Shown one piece after another: positions 8,160 through 17,655 of a stretch of 64,000 bases of DNA. The notes below the pieces were generated by a model. That model was not told the DNA's origin. It saw only the letters and a list, made by a program, of their open reading frames with translations, and searched no databases. The stretch is taken from positions 2,495,783 through 2,559,782 of the forward strand of contig NZ_CP078067.1 of the NCBI RefSeq assembly GCF_019195395.1, read 5' to 3'. The DNA comes from Kaistella faecalis. Lineage in GTDB: Bacteria; Bacteroidota; Bacteroidia; Flavobacteriales; Weeksellaceae. How positions within the stretch are numbered: the stretch's first letter is position 1; the number at the start of each line of letters is the position of its first letter. Made by a program: the position numbers and the translations under genes.

Positions 8160-9419
8160 ATGAATTTAAAATTACGACTTACCATTGTTAGTTTTCTGCA
8201 GTTTTTTGTGTGGGGAGCCTGGCTGATTACGATTGGCGTATATTGGTTCGGAACAAAACAATGGGGTGGCGAAGAATTTGGAAAAGTTTTTGCCACATTG
8301 GGAATCGCTTCGATTATTATGCCTGCTTTAACAGGAATTATCGCAGACAGGTGGATAAACGCTGAAAGGCTTTACGGAATTTTGCACATTCTGTACGGAA
8401 TCACGCTATTCTTTCTCCCGCAAATTACCACACCGGATAATTTTTTCTGGGTCATGCTATTGGCGATGATGTTTTATATGCCTACTATTTCCCTTTCTAA
8501 TTCAATTGCATACTACATTCTGAAGAACAATAACTTTGACGTGGTGAAAGTTTTTCCGCCGATCAGGGTTTGGGGTACGATAGGTTTTATTGCGGCGATG
8601 TGGATTACCAATCTGTCGGGCAACAAGGATTCCGGAAACCAGTTTTATATTGCTGCAGTTTTTGCCATTATTTTGGGTATTTATGCCTTTACCTTGCCAA
8701 AATGCCCACCTCAGAATTTAATTTCGAAGGATGCAACATGGACGGAAAAATTGGGTCTGAATGCCTTTTCCCTTTTAAAGGATTATAAAATGGCGCTGTT
8801 CTTTCTTTTTTCACTTTTCCTGGGTGCAGCTTTGCAGTTGACCAACATGTACGGAGATACTTACCTTTCAGATTTCGGTAAAATCCCTGAATATGCTGAA
8901 AGTTTTGTAGTGAAAAGATCCACATTAATTATGTCGATATCGCAGATTTCAGAAACACTTTTCATTCTCGCGATTCCCTTCTTCCTTAAAAGATATGGAA
9001 TTAAAAATGTGATGCTTATTTCCATGTTTGCATGGGTACTTCGTTTTGGTTTGTTTGCTTATGGCGTACCTGTCGGATTTGGTTTAGGATTAATTATTCT
9101 TTCATGCATCGTTTACGGGATGGCTTTTGATTTCTTTAATATTTCAGGGTCACTTTTCGTAGAAACCACTACCGATTATAAGATCAGATCTTCTGCACAG
9201 GGCTTGTTTATGATGATGACCAATGGTTTTGGCGCGATCATGGGAAGTTTGGTGAGCGGCTGGATGATACAGAATTACTTTACCCTGCCAAACGGTGATA
9301 AAATGTGGCATGAAATCTGGCTGATTTTTGCGGTTTACGCATTGGTAGTTGCAGTATTATTTGCGATAATGTTCAAACATAAACATAATCCGGAAGTTTT
9401 AGCTGATGTTAAACATTAA
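8160..9419 (+). CDS. nucleoside:H+ symporter-like MFS permease (NupG family)
   Basis: This 419-residue inner-membrane protein has about 12 hydrophobic segments. Its opening (LRLTIVSFLQFFVWGAWLIT), the GIIADRW loop after helix 2, and SAQGLFMMMTNGFGAIMGS fit the NupG/XapB nucleoside transporter family. Such carriers import nucleosides with protons. It lies 16 bases behind the nuclease-domain gene, a pairing that would suit nucleic-acid salvage, though this is only context. It is followed by a clear terminator. Confidence 0.85.
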   Translation: MNLKLRLTIVSFLQFFVWGAWLITIGVYWFGTKQWGGEEFGKVFATLGIASIIMPALTGIIADRWINAERLYGILHILYGITLFFLPQITTPDNFFWVMLLAMMFYMPTISLSNSIAYYILKNNNFDVVKVFPPIRVWGTIGFIAAMWITNLSGNKDSGNQFYIAAVFAIILGIYAFTLPKCPPQNLISKDATWTEKLGLNAFSLLKDYKMALFFLFSLFLGAALQLTNMYGDTYLSDFGKIPEYAESFVVKRSTLIMSISQISETLFILAIPFFLKRYGIKNVMLISMFAWVLRFGLFAYGVPVGFGLGLIILSCIVYGMAFDFFNISGSLFVETTTDYKIRSSAQGLFMMMTNGFGAIMGSLVSGWMIQNYFTLPNGDKMWHEIWLIFAVYALVVAVLFAIMFKHKHNPEVLADVKH

Positions 9420-9441
9420 AACTTCTAAAAAAATAAGCAAA

Positions 9442-9472
9442 ACACACTTTCTATAAAGTGTGTTTTTTTTTG
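9442..9472 (+). terminator. intrinsic terminator after the nucleoside permease gene
   Basis: ACACACTTT and AAAGTGTGT pair perfectly around CTAT and are followed by nine Ts. Confidence 0.85.
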
Positions 9473-9504
9473 TAATTTGCCGTATTAAAATATAAAAATT
9501 AAAC

Positions 9505-10683
9505 ATGCAAGAAGTATTTATCGTATCGGCAGTTAGAACGCCGATGGGCAGTTTTCTGGGGAGTCTATCCTCTGTACCCGCGACAAAATTAGGTTCAGCG
9601 GCAATTAAAGGAGCTTTAGAGAAAATAAACCTTGATCCTAAATTGGTTCAGGAAGTATATATGGGGAATGTTCTTCAGGCGGGCGAAGGTCAGGCACCAG
9701 CACGTCAGGCAGCTTTAGGAGCTGGTTTGTCTAATGAAACGCCTTCTACAACAATCAATAAGGTTTGTGCTTCGGGTATGAAGGCCGTTATGATGGCTTC
9801 CCAATCTATCAAAGCCGGCGATCAGGATATTATCGTAGCAGGTGGAATGGAAAATATGTCTTCGGTTCCCCACTATTTCAATGCACGTAATTCAACCAAA
9901 TTGGGCGATGTGAAGATGCAGGACGGTTTGATGTTCGACGGTTTAACTGATGTTTACAACAAAGTCCACATGGGAGTTTGTGCTGAAAAATGTGCGGCAG
10001 AATACGGAATAACAAGAGAAGATCAGGATAATTTTGCAATCGAATCTTACAAACGTTCGGCAAAAGCCTGGGGCGAGGGTAAATTCAGCAATGAAATTGT
10101 TCCTGTTGAAATTCCTCAAAGAAAAGGTGAACCAATTATTTTTTCAGAAGATGAAGAATACAAATCCGTAAACTTCGACAGAATCGGAACTTTGCCAACT
10201 GTTTTCCAAAAAGAAAACGGAACGGTAACTGCGGCAAATGCATCTACATTAAATGACGGTGCTTCAGCACTAGTTTTGATGTCTAAAGAAAAAATGGAGG
10301 AACTGGGTTTGAAACCGCTGGCCAGAATCGTTTCTTATGCTGACGCAGCTCACGAACCTGAATGGTTTACCACAGCGCCCGCAAAAGCCTTACCTATTGC
10401 TCTTAGAAAAGCAGGTTTAGAAGTTTCTGATATCGATTTTTTTGAGTTTAACGAAGCCTTTTCAGTAGTTGGACTGGCAAATAATAAAATTTTAGGCCTG
10501 GATTCTGCAAAAGTAAACGTAAACGGAGGCGCGGTTTCTTTAGGTCACCCGCTGGGAAGTTCAGGTTCAAGAATTATTGTTACTTTGATTAACGTTCTTA
10601 AACAAAACAACGGAAAATACGGTGCTGCTGCAATCTGTAACGGTGGAGGCGGTGCAAGTGCGATTGTAATTGAGAATATGTAA
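9505..10683 (+). CDS. acetyl-CoA C-acyltransferase (thiolase)
   Basis: This 392-residue thiolase has all catalytic elements: nucleophile Cys88 in [11 protein letters not shown], the NEAFSVV motif, His in [16 protein letters not shown], and the second Cys in [11 protein letters not shown] near the C-terminus. It condenses two acetyl-CoA or cleaves 3-ketoacyl-CoA. The biosynthetic AtoB/PhaA type is most likely from its length and motifs, but a degradative role is not excluded. It is flanked by terminators on both sides and therefore is a single transcription unit. Confidence 0.93.
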   Translation: MQEVFIVSAVRTPMGSFLGSLSSVPATKLGSAAIKGALEKINLDPKLVQEVYMGNVLQAGEGQAPARQAALGAGLSNETPSTTINKVCASGMKAVMMASQSIKAGDQDIIVAGGMENMSSVPHYFNARNSTKLGDVKMQDGLMFDGLTDVYNKVHMGVCAEKCAAEYGITREDQDNFAIESYKRSAKAWGEGKFSNEIVPVEIPQRKGEPIIFSEDEEYKSVNFDRIGTLPTVFQKENGTVTAANASTLNDGASALVLMSKEKMEELGLKPLARIVSYADAAHEPEWFTTAPAKALPIALRKAGLEVSDIDFFEFNEAFSVVGLANNKILGLDSAKVNVNGGAVSLGHPLGSSGSRIIVTLINVLKQNNGKYGAAAICNGGGGASAIVIENM

Positions 10684-10706
10684 GCTCAAAACATGTCTTT
10701 ATAATT

Positions 10707-10760
10707 AAAACCATTAAGAATTATTAATGAATTTTTTTCATTAGTTCTTAATGGTTTTTC
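10707..10760 (+). terminator. long hairpin terminator after the thiolase gene
   Basis: A 14-pair outer stem (AAAACCATTAAGAA with TTCTTAATGGTTTT) encloses a second weaker stem (TTAATGA/TCATTAG) around a T-rich loop. A short T run follows. The size exceeds the other terminators in the window. Confidence 0.75.
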
Positions 10761-10788
10761 TATTTTTGTTTATAAATAAACTATTGCA

Positions 10789-12270
10789 ATGCCCGATAAC
10801 GATAATCTGACGACACCGAACATCAAGAATAACCCTAAAATCATGAAAGCCTGGGCTTATTATGACTGGGCCAATTCAGTATATTCTCTGGTAATAACAT
10901 CGACCATTTTCCCGATTTATTACTCAATTCTCACTACCGCTTCGGAAAAAAGCGAATATGTAGCAGAAACAGGCCAGTGGATAAAAGTTCCTGTACGTCA
11001 TATGATCACTGTTTTTGGGAAACAGTACCAGCCAGATGCAATTTACGGATACTCACTTACGATTTCCTTTTTAATCGTAGTTTTACTCTCACCAATTCTG
11101 TCTTCATTAGCTGATACCATCGGGAATAAGAAATCTTTTCTGCAGTTTTTCTGTTATTTAGGTGCAACCTCTTGTATGGGGCTTGCGATGTTTACTGGAA
11201 TGCAGAATGTATTTTTGGGGCTTCTGTTCAGTATTACAGCGAGTGTAGGATTCTGGGGAAGTTTGGTTTTTTATAATTCATTTCTTCCCGACATCGCAAC
11301 TCCGGATAAGCAGGATGCGCTTTCTGCAAAAGGTTATGTGTATGGATATATTGGTTCAGTCGTTCTTGTAGTTATCTGTTTGGTTTTAATTCAGGTATTT
11401 GCTAAAAATCCCGAAGAAGCCAGACTTTACACCAGAATATCATTCCTTCTGACGGGTGCGTGGTGGTTCGGTTTTGCGCAGTACACCTTTAAACATTTAC
11501 CACAATTCGGAAATGTGAAAGAGCAGCTGCCTAAAGATTTGGTGCTGCTGAATTACAAGAATATCTTCAAGAAACATGAAGAACAGGGCGGTTTCTGGGA
11601 AGTTTTAAAAGATAATATTAATTTCTACAGCGATATTGTGAAAGAAAGTTTCCGCGAACTTTTCAAGGTGGGTAGAACACTTTTCGCGGATCGTAATCTG
11701 AAATTTTTTCTGTCAAGTTTTTTCTTTTACAGTGTTGGGATGCAAACCATTTTCCTCATGGCGACACTTTTTGGCAAAAGTGAAATTAACCTCGAGCAGG
11801 ACAAATTGATTCTGACTTTGCTTCTGATCCAGATCGAAGCGATTATCGGTGCGCTGTTTTTTTCCTGGTTATCAAAGAAAATTGGCAATAAAAATGTAAT
11901 TTCAATTGCGATTACTCTGTGGATTGTTGCCTGTTTGTCAGCATATTATCTGAATAAAGAAAATCCTAATGTCGAATACCAGTTTTACGGAATCGCCGGA
12001 ATAATTGGTCTTGTAATGGGAGGTCTGCAGGCAATGTCGCGATCTACCTATTCAAAACTGTTGCCCGAAGATTCAATGGATAACACCACCTTTTTCAGTT
12101 TTTATGATGTTTTGGAAAAATTAGCGATTATATTGGGAACTTTCATATTTGCAACCATGATCGAGCAGTATCATAATATGCGTTATGCCGCACTCTCGAT
12201 GTCAATATTTTTCTTTGCGGGCCTCGTATTGATAAGATTTTTGAAGGTAAAACTTATCTCCGGAAAATAA
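10789..12270 (+). CDS. MFS transporter, UMF1/Atg22-like
   Basis: This 493-residue membrane protein has about 12 hydrophobic segments and begins with a cytoplasmic tail followed by KAWAYYDWANSVYSLVI, the hallmark of the UMF1 (Atg22-like) MFS branch. SSLADTIGNKKSF after an early helix and GLVMGGLQAMSRSTYSKLLPE in the second half agree. Yeast Atg22 exports amino acids from the vacuole; bacterial substrates are not known. No terminator is obvious behind it, but a 10-base AT-rich inverted repeat lies at 12291-12318. Confidence 0.82.
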   Translation: MPDNDNLTTPNIKNNPKIMKAWAYYDWANSVYSLVITSTIFPIYYSILTTASEKSEYVAETGQWIKVPVRHMITVFGKQYQPDAIYGYSLTISFLIVVLLSPILSSLADTIGNKKSFLQFFCYLGATSCMGLAMFTGMQNVFLGLLFSITASVGFWGSLVFYNSFLPDIATPDKQDALSAKGYVYGYIGSVVLVVICLVLIQVFAKNPEEARLYTRISFLLTGAWWFGFAQYTFKHLPQFGNVKEQLPKDLVLLNYKNIFKKHEEQGGFWEVLKDNINFYSDIVKESFRELFKVGRTLFADRNLKFFLSSFFFYSVGMQTIFLMATLFGKSEINLEQDKLILTLLLIQIEAIIGALFFSWLSKKIGNKNVISIAITLWIVACLSAYYLNKENPNVEYQFYGIAGIIGLVMGGLQAMSRSTYSKLLPEDSMDNTTFFSFYDVLEKLAIILGTFIFATMIEQYHNMRYAALSMSIFFFAGLVLIRFLKVKLISGK

Positions 12271-12290
12271 AATTTAATCCTTTTTTTATT

Positions 12291-12318
12291 ATTCAAAAAT
12301 GTGGCGTTATTTTTGAAT
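12291..12318. repeat. AT-rich inverted repeat before the GHMP kinase gene
   Basis: ATTCAAAAAT and ATTTTTGAAT form a perfect 10-base inverted repeat with an 8-base spacer. No T run follows on the plus strand, so it could be a weak terminator or an operator-like site upstream of the promoter at 12351. Confidence 0.35.
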
Positions 12319-12350
12319 ATAACACAATAGATTTCTAAGATATTTTTTTG

Positions 12351-12358
12351 TAACTTTG
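12351..12358 (+). promoter_or_regulatory. -7 promoter element of the GHMP kinase gene
   Basis: TAACTTTG matches TAnnTTTG and lies 30 bases before the ATG. The -33 TTG is not evident at normal spacing. Confidence 0.5.
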
Positions 12359-12388
12359 CAACTGAAAATCAACGGTTTAAATTAAACG

Positions 12389-13315
12389 ATGACCAATCCA
12401 CTTTTTTACGCAAAAATCCTACTGTTCGGTGAATACGGAATTATTGAAGATTCTCAGGGACTTACGTTGCCTTACAGCTACTATAAAGGAACACTGAAAT
12501 TTTCTGATGTAGAAAGTGAATTCGAAAAGAAATCAAATTTATCTCTTAAAAAATATTCAGACTATTTGATTAATCTGGAACTGGATGAGAAATTCAGAAT
12601 CAATATTGCAGATTTTCAGAAGGACATCGCTAACGGACTATTCTTCGATTCCAATATTCCTCAGGGATATGGTGTTGGAAGTTCTGGAGCTTTAGTTGCA
12701 GCGATTTTCGAAAAATATTCTTTTATAAAATATACGCCTGAAAATATTTCTAAAGACGAACTGAAAGATTTGAAGAAAGTTTTCGGACTTCTCGAAAGTT
12801 ATTTTCACGGGAGAAGTTCCGGAATCGATCCTCTGATCTGTTACATGAACCTTCCAATACTTATTGAAAACAAAGAAAATGTAGACCGTGTGGCCATTCC
12901 GCAAAGTGCAGAAGGTAAAGGTGCAATTTTCCTTATTGATTCCGGTATGACTGGCGAAACTGGACCAATGGTGCAGATTTTCTTCGAAAAGATGAAAACA
13001 GAAGGTTTCCGCAAGACTTTGAAAGAAGAATTTATCCGTTATAATAATGCTTGTATTGATGCATTTCTGAAAAAGGAGATGACTCCACTTTTCAGAAACC
13101 TGAAAAGCTTATCGGTTTGGGCTTATGAACATTTTAAACCTATGATTCCCGAAAGTATCTACAAAGCCTGGAAAAACGGTCTTGATACGAACGCTTATTA
13201 CCTGAAACTCTGTGGCAGCGGCGGCGGCGGTTATATTTTGGGTTTCACCAAAGATTATGCGAAGGCAGAAAAAATGCTGCAGGGATTCGAGAAAGAAGTC
13301 ATCTACAGGTTCTAA
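12389..13315 (+). CDS. GHMP-superfamily kinase, mevalonate kinase-like
   Basis: This 308-residue protein has the three GHMP kinase motifs: an N-terminal KILLFGEYGII substrate region, the glycine-rich ATP loop IPQGYGVGSSGALVAA near residues 90-105, and the C-terminal LCGSGGGGYILG near 272. It most resembles the mevalonate kinase-like proteins of Flavobacteriia, which phosphorylate mevalonate for isoprenoid synthesis. The prenyltransferase gene directly downstream supports an isoprenoid role. Other GHMP substrates are possible. It has its own promoter and probably drives the next gene as well. Confidence 0.78.
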   Translation: MTNPLFYAKILLFGEYGIIEDSQGLTLPYSYYKGTLKFSDVESEFEKKSNLSLKKYSDYLINLELDEKFRINIADFQKDIANGLFFDSNIPQGYGVGSSGALVAAIFEKYSFIKYTPENISKDELKDLKKVFGLLESYFHGRSSGIDPLICYMNLPILIENKENVDRVAIPQSAEGKGAIFLIDSGMTGETGPMVQIFFEKMKTEGFRKTLKEEFIRYNNACIDAFLKKEMTPLFRNLKSLSVWAYEHFKPMIPESIYKAWKNGLDTNAYYLKLCGSGGGGYILGFTKDYAKAEKMLQGFEKEVIYRF

Positions 13316-13359
13316 AATTTAAGTCGTAAAAAATTTAATTTTACATTCAGCCGACTTAG

Positions 13360-14253
13360 ATGATGAGAAAATCTTTTTTTTACAGAATATCGCAATTAGT
13401 TGGCTTTCTGCTCGGAGCACGGATTTTCGTTGCAGCCTTACTCACATTCGCTTTATATGTTTCTACATTTTTCCTATTTAACCAGGAGGAGAGTTTGCGT
13501 GCTTTTGTTTTTGATTTCAAGGTGCATGGAATCATATTCTGCACGGTTCTGAGTATTTTAGCAGGTGGGATTATCAATCAGTTCTACGACCGCGAAAAAG
13601 ACCAGCTTACAAAGCCTTTCCGTACCAAACTCCAGAACTTCCTAAAGCAGAAATATTTTCTTTATGCCTATCTGATTTTAGTTTTAATATCGCTTGGGAC
13701 CGCATTTTTAATTTCGCCACGGGTATTTTTCTTTTTCCTGATTTACCAGTTTTTCATGTGGTTTTACAGCCATAAACTCAGTAAAATTCTGATTCTAAAT
13801 AATGTTACTTTTGTAAGTCTTACACTTTATCCTTTTTTCGGAATGTTGGTTTACTACCACACTTTTTCGGGTAAAGTATTTCTGATGGCAGTTTTTCTGT
13901 TTATTATACTGCTTATGATTGATATTCTAAAGGATGTTTTAACCAAAAATGCAGATAAAATCTTCGGATATATCACGATTCCAAATTTTTTCGGTACCAG
14001 AACCGCAATTAATGTAGTAACAGCACTTTTGGTGTCTCTTTTTTTGGTTTCACTGCTTATTGTTGACAAAACGGGGATTCACAGCATTATGCCTCTGTAC
14101 TTTGCTGCAGGCTTATTCATTATCATCATTTCCGTTTATTTTCTTTTCAGTTCCCAGAAGAAATCAAACCTTTTCGTGCTTAATGTGCTGCGGATTTGGA
14201 TTTTTGTCGGAATTATCGCAATGCTGCTGGATGGAATCGTCAACCGATTTTAA
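13360..14253 (+). CDS. UbiA family prenyltransferase
   Basis: This 297-residue inner-membrane protein has about eight hydrophobic segments. The two Asp-rich prenyl-diphosphate motifs are visible: NQFYDREKDQ near residue 70 and DILKDVLTKNADKI near 188. UbiA enzymes transfer a prenyl chain to an aromatic or glycerol-phosphate acceptor. In flavobacteria this position next to a mevalonate-type kinase is common and the gene is often annotated as geranylgeranylglycerol-phosphate transferase, but the acceptor cannot be read here. The start is one of two adjacent ATGs (13360 or 13363). Confidence 0.8.
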   Translation: MMRKSFFYRISQLVGFLLGARIFVAALLTFALYVSTFFLFNQEESLRAFVFDFKVHGIIFCTVLSILAGGIINQFYDREKDQLTKPFRTKLQNFLKQKYFLYAYLILVLISLGTAFLISPRVFFFFLIYQFFMWFYSHKLSKILILNNVTFVSLTLYPFFGMLVYYHTFSGKVFLMAVFLFIILLMIDILKDVLTKNADKIFGYITIPNFFGTRTAINVVTALLVSLFLVSLLIVDKTGIHSIMPLYFAAGLFIIIISVYFLFSSQKKSNLFVLNVLRIWIFVGIIAMLLDGIVNRF

Positions 14254-14324
14254 TGGCTATGTAGTTTGAAAAATTTTGATTTACCGATGATCTTGCGCGC
14301 GGAATCACAGTCTTGGAAAAACTA

Positions 14325-14358
14325 TTGTCGATATATCAGCGAATTAGTTTTATCTTTG
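14325..14358 (+). promoter_or_regulatory. promoter of the pseudouridine synthase gene
   Basis: TTG at 14325-14327 is followed after 23 bases by TATCTTTG at 14351-14358. It lies inside the longest open frame (from 14313) and so decides for the ATG at 14376. Confidence 0.55.
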
Positions 14359-14375
14359 CAGAAATTTTTCAGATA

Positions 14376-15494
14376 ATGAGCCGAGACAGAAACAGCAACA
14401 ACAAAGCAAAAAAAGTAAGAATTTCAAAAATTTCCAATTCCGGAAGTTCAAGACCTGCTCCTTCCCGTGCACGCGCTCCAAAACCTGAGAATACTGAAGA
14501 AAGAAAACCTGCAAAAGAGCCTAAGGCTCCCAGAGAACCTCGCCTTATGTCGCAATCTGAAGCTAAATCCTATGAGAAAACTTTCGACAGACCAGCGTCC
14601 CGCAAACCGGTCGGCAAAAGAGTAGGTAAATCTACAGATAAAGACGGTAAGTTTGCTAAAGGCGACGGTAAATCCCGTGGTACAAAACTTTTCAAGAATT
14701 ATGAAAGACCACAAGATGAAAACGAAAAAACAAGATCCTTCGTTCAGAAACGAAGATTCGATAAATTAGCGAAGGAAACTCCCAAAGAAAGTATCCGTCT
14801 TAATAAGTACATTGCAAACTCAGGAATTTGTTCCCGCCGTGAAGCTGATGAGCTTATTACCCAAGGCTTGGTTGAAGTCAACGGAAAAGTGGTGACAGAA
14901 ATGGGTTATCAGGTGCAGAAAACAGATAAAGTAATTTTCGACGGACAGGGAATCACCCCTGAAAAACCGGTTTATGTATTATTGAATAAACCAAAAGGTT
15001 ATATCTCAACAACCAAAGACGAAAAGGCCAGAAAAACTGTAATGGATTTAGTGGCAAACGCTTCACCATACAGAGTTTTCCCGGTGGGAAGGCTGGACCG
15101 TTCTACGACAGGTGTTATTTTGCTGACCAACGATGGTCACATGACCAAAAAACTTACACATCCGTCGTTCAATATGAAGAAAATTTATCATGTTACCTTA
15201 GACAAAAAACTAGACAGAGCTGACCTTAACGCAATCGCTGAAGGAATACGTCTGGAAGAAGGTGTAGCGGAAGTTGACAGTATCTCCTATATCGAAGGAA
15301 AGCCAAGAAACGAAGTGGGTATCGAAATTCATATCGGCTGGAACAGGGTAGTGCGCAGGATTTTCCAGAGATTGGGCTACGAAGTGGAAGCGCTCGACAG
15401 AGTGATGTTCGCCGGTTTGACAAAGAAAAACATCAAACGCGGACATTGGAGAATTCTTAGTGAACTCGAAGTGAATAATCTTAAAATGATGTAA
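14376..15494 (+). CDS. rRNA pseudouridine synthase (RsuA/RluB family) with basic N-terminal extension
   Basis: The 372-residue protein starts with about 130 residues of low-complexity, Lys/Arg/Pro/Ser-rich sequence that is probably disordered and RNA-binding. An S4 domain follows (IRLNKYIANSGICSRREAD), then the RsuA/RluB catalytic domain with VGRLDRSTTGVILLTNDG, whose Asp is the nucleophile, and GWNRVVRRIFQRLGYEV. It isomerises a uridine in rRNA; the site cannot be assigned. Long basic N-termini are usual for this protein in Bacteroidota. The start was moved from 14313 because a promoter lies between. Confidence 0.88.
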   Translation: MSRDRNSNNKAKKVRISKISNSGSSRPAPSRARAPKPENTEERKPAKEPKAPREPRLMSQSEAKSYEKTFDRPASRKPVGKRVGKSTDKDGKFAKGDGKSRGTKLFKNYERPQDENEKTRSFVQKRRFDKLAKETPKESIRLNKYIANSGICSRREADELITQGLVEVNGKVVTEMGYQVQKTDKVIFDGQGITPEKPVYVLLNKPKGYISTTKDEKARKTVMDLVANASPYRVFPVGRLDRSTTGVILLTNDGHMTKKLTHPSFNMKKIYHVTLDKKLDRADLNAIAEGIRLEEGVAEVDSISYIEGKPRNEVGIEIHIGWNRVVRRIFQRLGYEVEALDRVMFAGLTKKNIKRGHWRILSELEVNNLKMM

Positions 15495-15523
15495 AATATA
15501 ACATCAATAATAATATAAATCAA

Positions 15524-15557
15524 AACTTCCCCGGGTGACTCACCCGGGGAAGTTTTT
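15524..15557. terminator. strong bidirectional terminator between convergent genes
   Basis: A perfect 15-base inverted repeat (AACTTCCCCGGGTGA and its complement) around one central base, with a T run on the plus strand and an A run on its other side. It serves the pseudouridine synthase gene and probably also the DUF417 gene arriving from the other strand. Confidence 0.85.
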
Positions 15558-15577
15558 TTAAACATAAAAAACACAAA

Positions 15578-16153
15578 CTATGAAAAACTATTCTTTCTCT
15601 GCCGGAGAAGTTTTTGTGCAGAATCCGCTGCAATTACAAAACCGCCGCCAAGCATAATAATATCTTTAATAACAAGTCTGCCTGCTGCAGAAAGATAAGG
15701 GAAACCATGATTTGGTCCGCCCAGGTCTGGAACCCAGGTTTCCGGAGTTGTGATGAGAAATGAGAGTGTTACCACCGACATTACAACGGTGAGAATTCCA
15801 CCAATAAGACCGGCTTTTGGAAACCAAATTCCCAATAAAACAAAAATTCCGAAAAGAACAATTACAGCACCCAAACCGTAAGAAAACACATAAGTTCCGT
15901 TGGCTTCGTGCCATTTAATGTTCTCGGGAATTACTTCTCCTTCCTTGTTTTTATGAAGTTTGTAGCTGTCCGCATCGTCAGCGCTTTTGCTGAGAAGAAA
16001 ATTCATAAACGGCGAGTTAGCGACAAATGGTATAATTCCGTCAGCTTCGTACTGAAAGGCTTTTAATCCGCCAATCCAGGCCATCACAACAAAAATTCCG
16101 ATTCTAAGAAAGTTGATGAAATTCTTTTGTGAGTTTGCTAAAAATTCTAACAT
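15578..16153 (-). CDS. DUF417 family membrane protein (RclC/YkgB-like)
   Basis: This 191-residue protein has four hydrophobic segments (residues about 15-35, 90-112, 117-140 and 160-180). The order and motifs, with LRIGIFVVMAWIGGLKAFQYEADGI at the start and GRLVIKDIIMLGG near the end, match DUF417. The E. coli member RclC belongs to the reactive-chlorine-stress operon and is under the AraC-type activator RclR. Here too an AraC-type gene lies directly upstream on the same strand. The frame extends 7 codons to a TTG at 16174; ATG at 16153 is chosen. Confidence 0.78.
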   Translation of the reverse strand: MLEFLANSQKNFINFLRIGIFVVMAWIGGLKAFQYEADGIIPFVANSPFMNFLLSKSADDADSYKLHKNKEGEVIPENIKWHEANGTYVFSYGLGAVIVLFGIFVLLGIWFPKAGLIGGILTVVMSVVTLSFLITTPETWVPDLGGPNHGFPYLSAAGRLVIKDIIMLGGGFVIAADSAQKLLRQRKNSFS

Positions 16154-16218
16154 AAATATTTGATTTAGTGGCAAATTTATGTCGAATAAAGAACTGGAAA
16201 AATGGAAAATTTTGGTAG

Positions 16219-17052
16219 TTACTTGTATAAATCTGCCACAATTGAAATTCCGGTTTCTTCGCGGAACTGTGTCGGAGAAATACCCGTACGTTTCTTGAAA
16301 TATTTACTGAAATAAAATTCGTCTTCAAAATTGAGTTCAGCCGCAATTTCTTTCATGGATTTTCGGGTGAGATGAATTTGCTTTTTCGCTTCGAGAATTA
16401 CCCGTTCCTGAATGATTTGTGAAGGCGTTTTATTAAATTCGGCTTTGATCTTTTTGCTTAGAGAATTCGGTGTGAGATGGAGCAAATCTGCATAAAAAGC
16501 CGGACTTTTTTCTGTAAGAAAATGTTGCTCCACCAAATTCTGAAAATCCTTCAGTCCGCTGAAATCTTTCTGAATTAATTCTTTTTCCGGCAGAAATGTG
16601 CTTTTTACTTGGCTGCAAATCGCCAGTATGAGTTGCAGATAAGATCGTAAAACAGCGACAGCGAAATCTTCATTGGGGTTGGTGTTGCCAATCTTCAGAA
16701 AATATTCGGAAATTTCGTTGAAAGTTGTTTCATCAAGCGAAAAATGCGGAAAAAGATAAATGTTATTGAAAAGCAAACCATTGCAGGCAACCTCTTTTTT
16801 ATGATATTCGATACAGTAAAAATCGCCGTGGAAACTGAGCATCTGGATTTCAAAAATATCTTTGCTCACAATCTGTATATTCTGAAAAGGCGAAGTAAAG
16901 AAAACCGTTCTACCGCTGAATTTGTACTCAACAAAATCGACCATGATTTTTCCGTTACCCTGAAACAGGAAAATATGGTAAAAAGCATCACTCAACACTT
17001 TTTCAAAATCGCTGCTTTTTTTTTGAATGACAGAAAAATGGCTGTTTTCCAT
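16219..17052 (-). CDS. AraC family transcriptional regulator
   Basis: The 277-residue protein has an N-terminal cupin-like sensing region (about 1-165) and a C-terminal AraC double helix-turn-helix. In the latter, TPNSLSKKIKAEFNKTPSQIIQERVILEAKKQI is followed by SMKEIAAELNFEDEFYFSKYFKKRTGISPTQFR (key residues spread over about 190-265). It likely activates neighbouring genes in response to a small ligand or stress. Its gene is 65 bases upstream of the DUF417 gene on the same strand, which makes that gene a likely target or operon partner. The sigma factor gene is divergent upstream. Confidence 0.88.
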   Translation of the reverse strand: MENSHFSVIQKKSSDFEKVLSDAFYHIFLFQGNGKIMVDFVEYKFSGRTVFFTSPFQNIQIVSKDIFEIQMLSFHGDFYCIEYHKKEVACNGLLFNNIYLFPHFSLDETTFNEISEYFLKIGNTNPNEDFAVAVLRSYLQLILAICSQVKSTFLPEKELIQKDFSGLKDFQNLVEQHFLTEKSPAFYADLLHLTPNSLSKKIKAEFNKTPSQIIQERVILEAKKQIHLTRKSMKEIAAELNFEDEFYFSKYFKKRTGISPTQFREETGISIVADLYK

Positions 17053-17156
17053 GATGTAAAATTAAGGTATTTCGGGAAAGTAAAGTGAAATAAATATATT
17101 TCCTAAGTTTTCTGTAACAATTATTTTAAATTGCTACTTACTTCACAGATTACTGC

Positions 17157-17651
17157 ATGATGCCCAAACTGGAAAAAGAATTTTTAGAACGTATTGAAAA
17201 ACACAAAGGGATGATTTTCAAGATTTCTAAAATGTATATGGATAATTTCGACGATCAGAAGGACCTTTTCCAGGAAATTACATTCCAGGTCTGGAAAGCC
17301 TATCCCACTTTCGAAGGCAGAAGCGCTTTTTCTACCTGGCTTTACCGGATCGCGCTTAATACGGCAATCGTTTTTCTGAAATCTGAAAAGAAAAGAAGTT
17401 TTATTCAGAACAGCAGCATCGAAGACTTTAACATTAAGAATGATGATTATAATGATGGCGAGGAACTTAAACTCAAGAAAATGTATGAAGCCATCAACAA
17501 ACTGAACGCGATCGACAAAGCACTGGTCTTCTATTATCTGGAAGATTTCACGGGAAAAGAAACCGCGGAGCAGTTAGGGATTTCGGAAGTAAATGCGAGG
17601 GTAAAACTCAATCGCGCAAAACAAAAATTAAAAGAACTCATTAATCACTAA
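17157..17651 (+). CDS. ECF-type RNA polymerase sigma factor
   Basis: This 164-residue protein has sigma region 2 (about 10-80; FDDQKDLFQEITFQVWKAYP and AFSTWLYRIALNTA) and region 4 (about 105-160; DKALVFYYLEDFTGKETAEQLGISEVNARVKLNRAK), with the short linker of ECF sigma factors. It directs RNA polymerase to a dedicated promoter set. The next gene begins 4 bases after the stop and codes for a four-helix membrane protein in the usual place of an anti-sigma factor. Start is one of two adjacent ATGs (17157 or 17160). Confidence 0.9.
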   Translation: MMPKLEKEFLERIEKHKGMIFKISKMYMDNFDDQKDLFQEITFQVWKAYPTFEGRSAFSTWLYRIALNTAIVFLKSEKKRSFIQNSSIEDFNIKNDDYNDGEELKLKKMYEAINKLNAIDKALVFYYLEDFTGKETAEQLGISEVNARVKLNRAKQKLKELINH

Positions 17652-17655
17652 AGTT

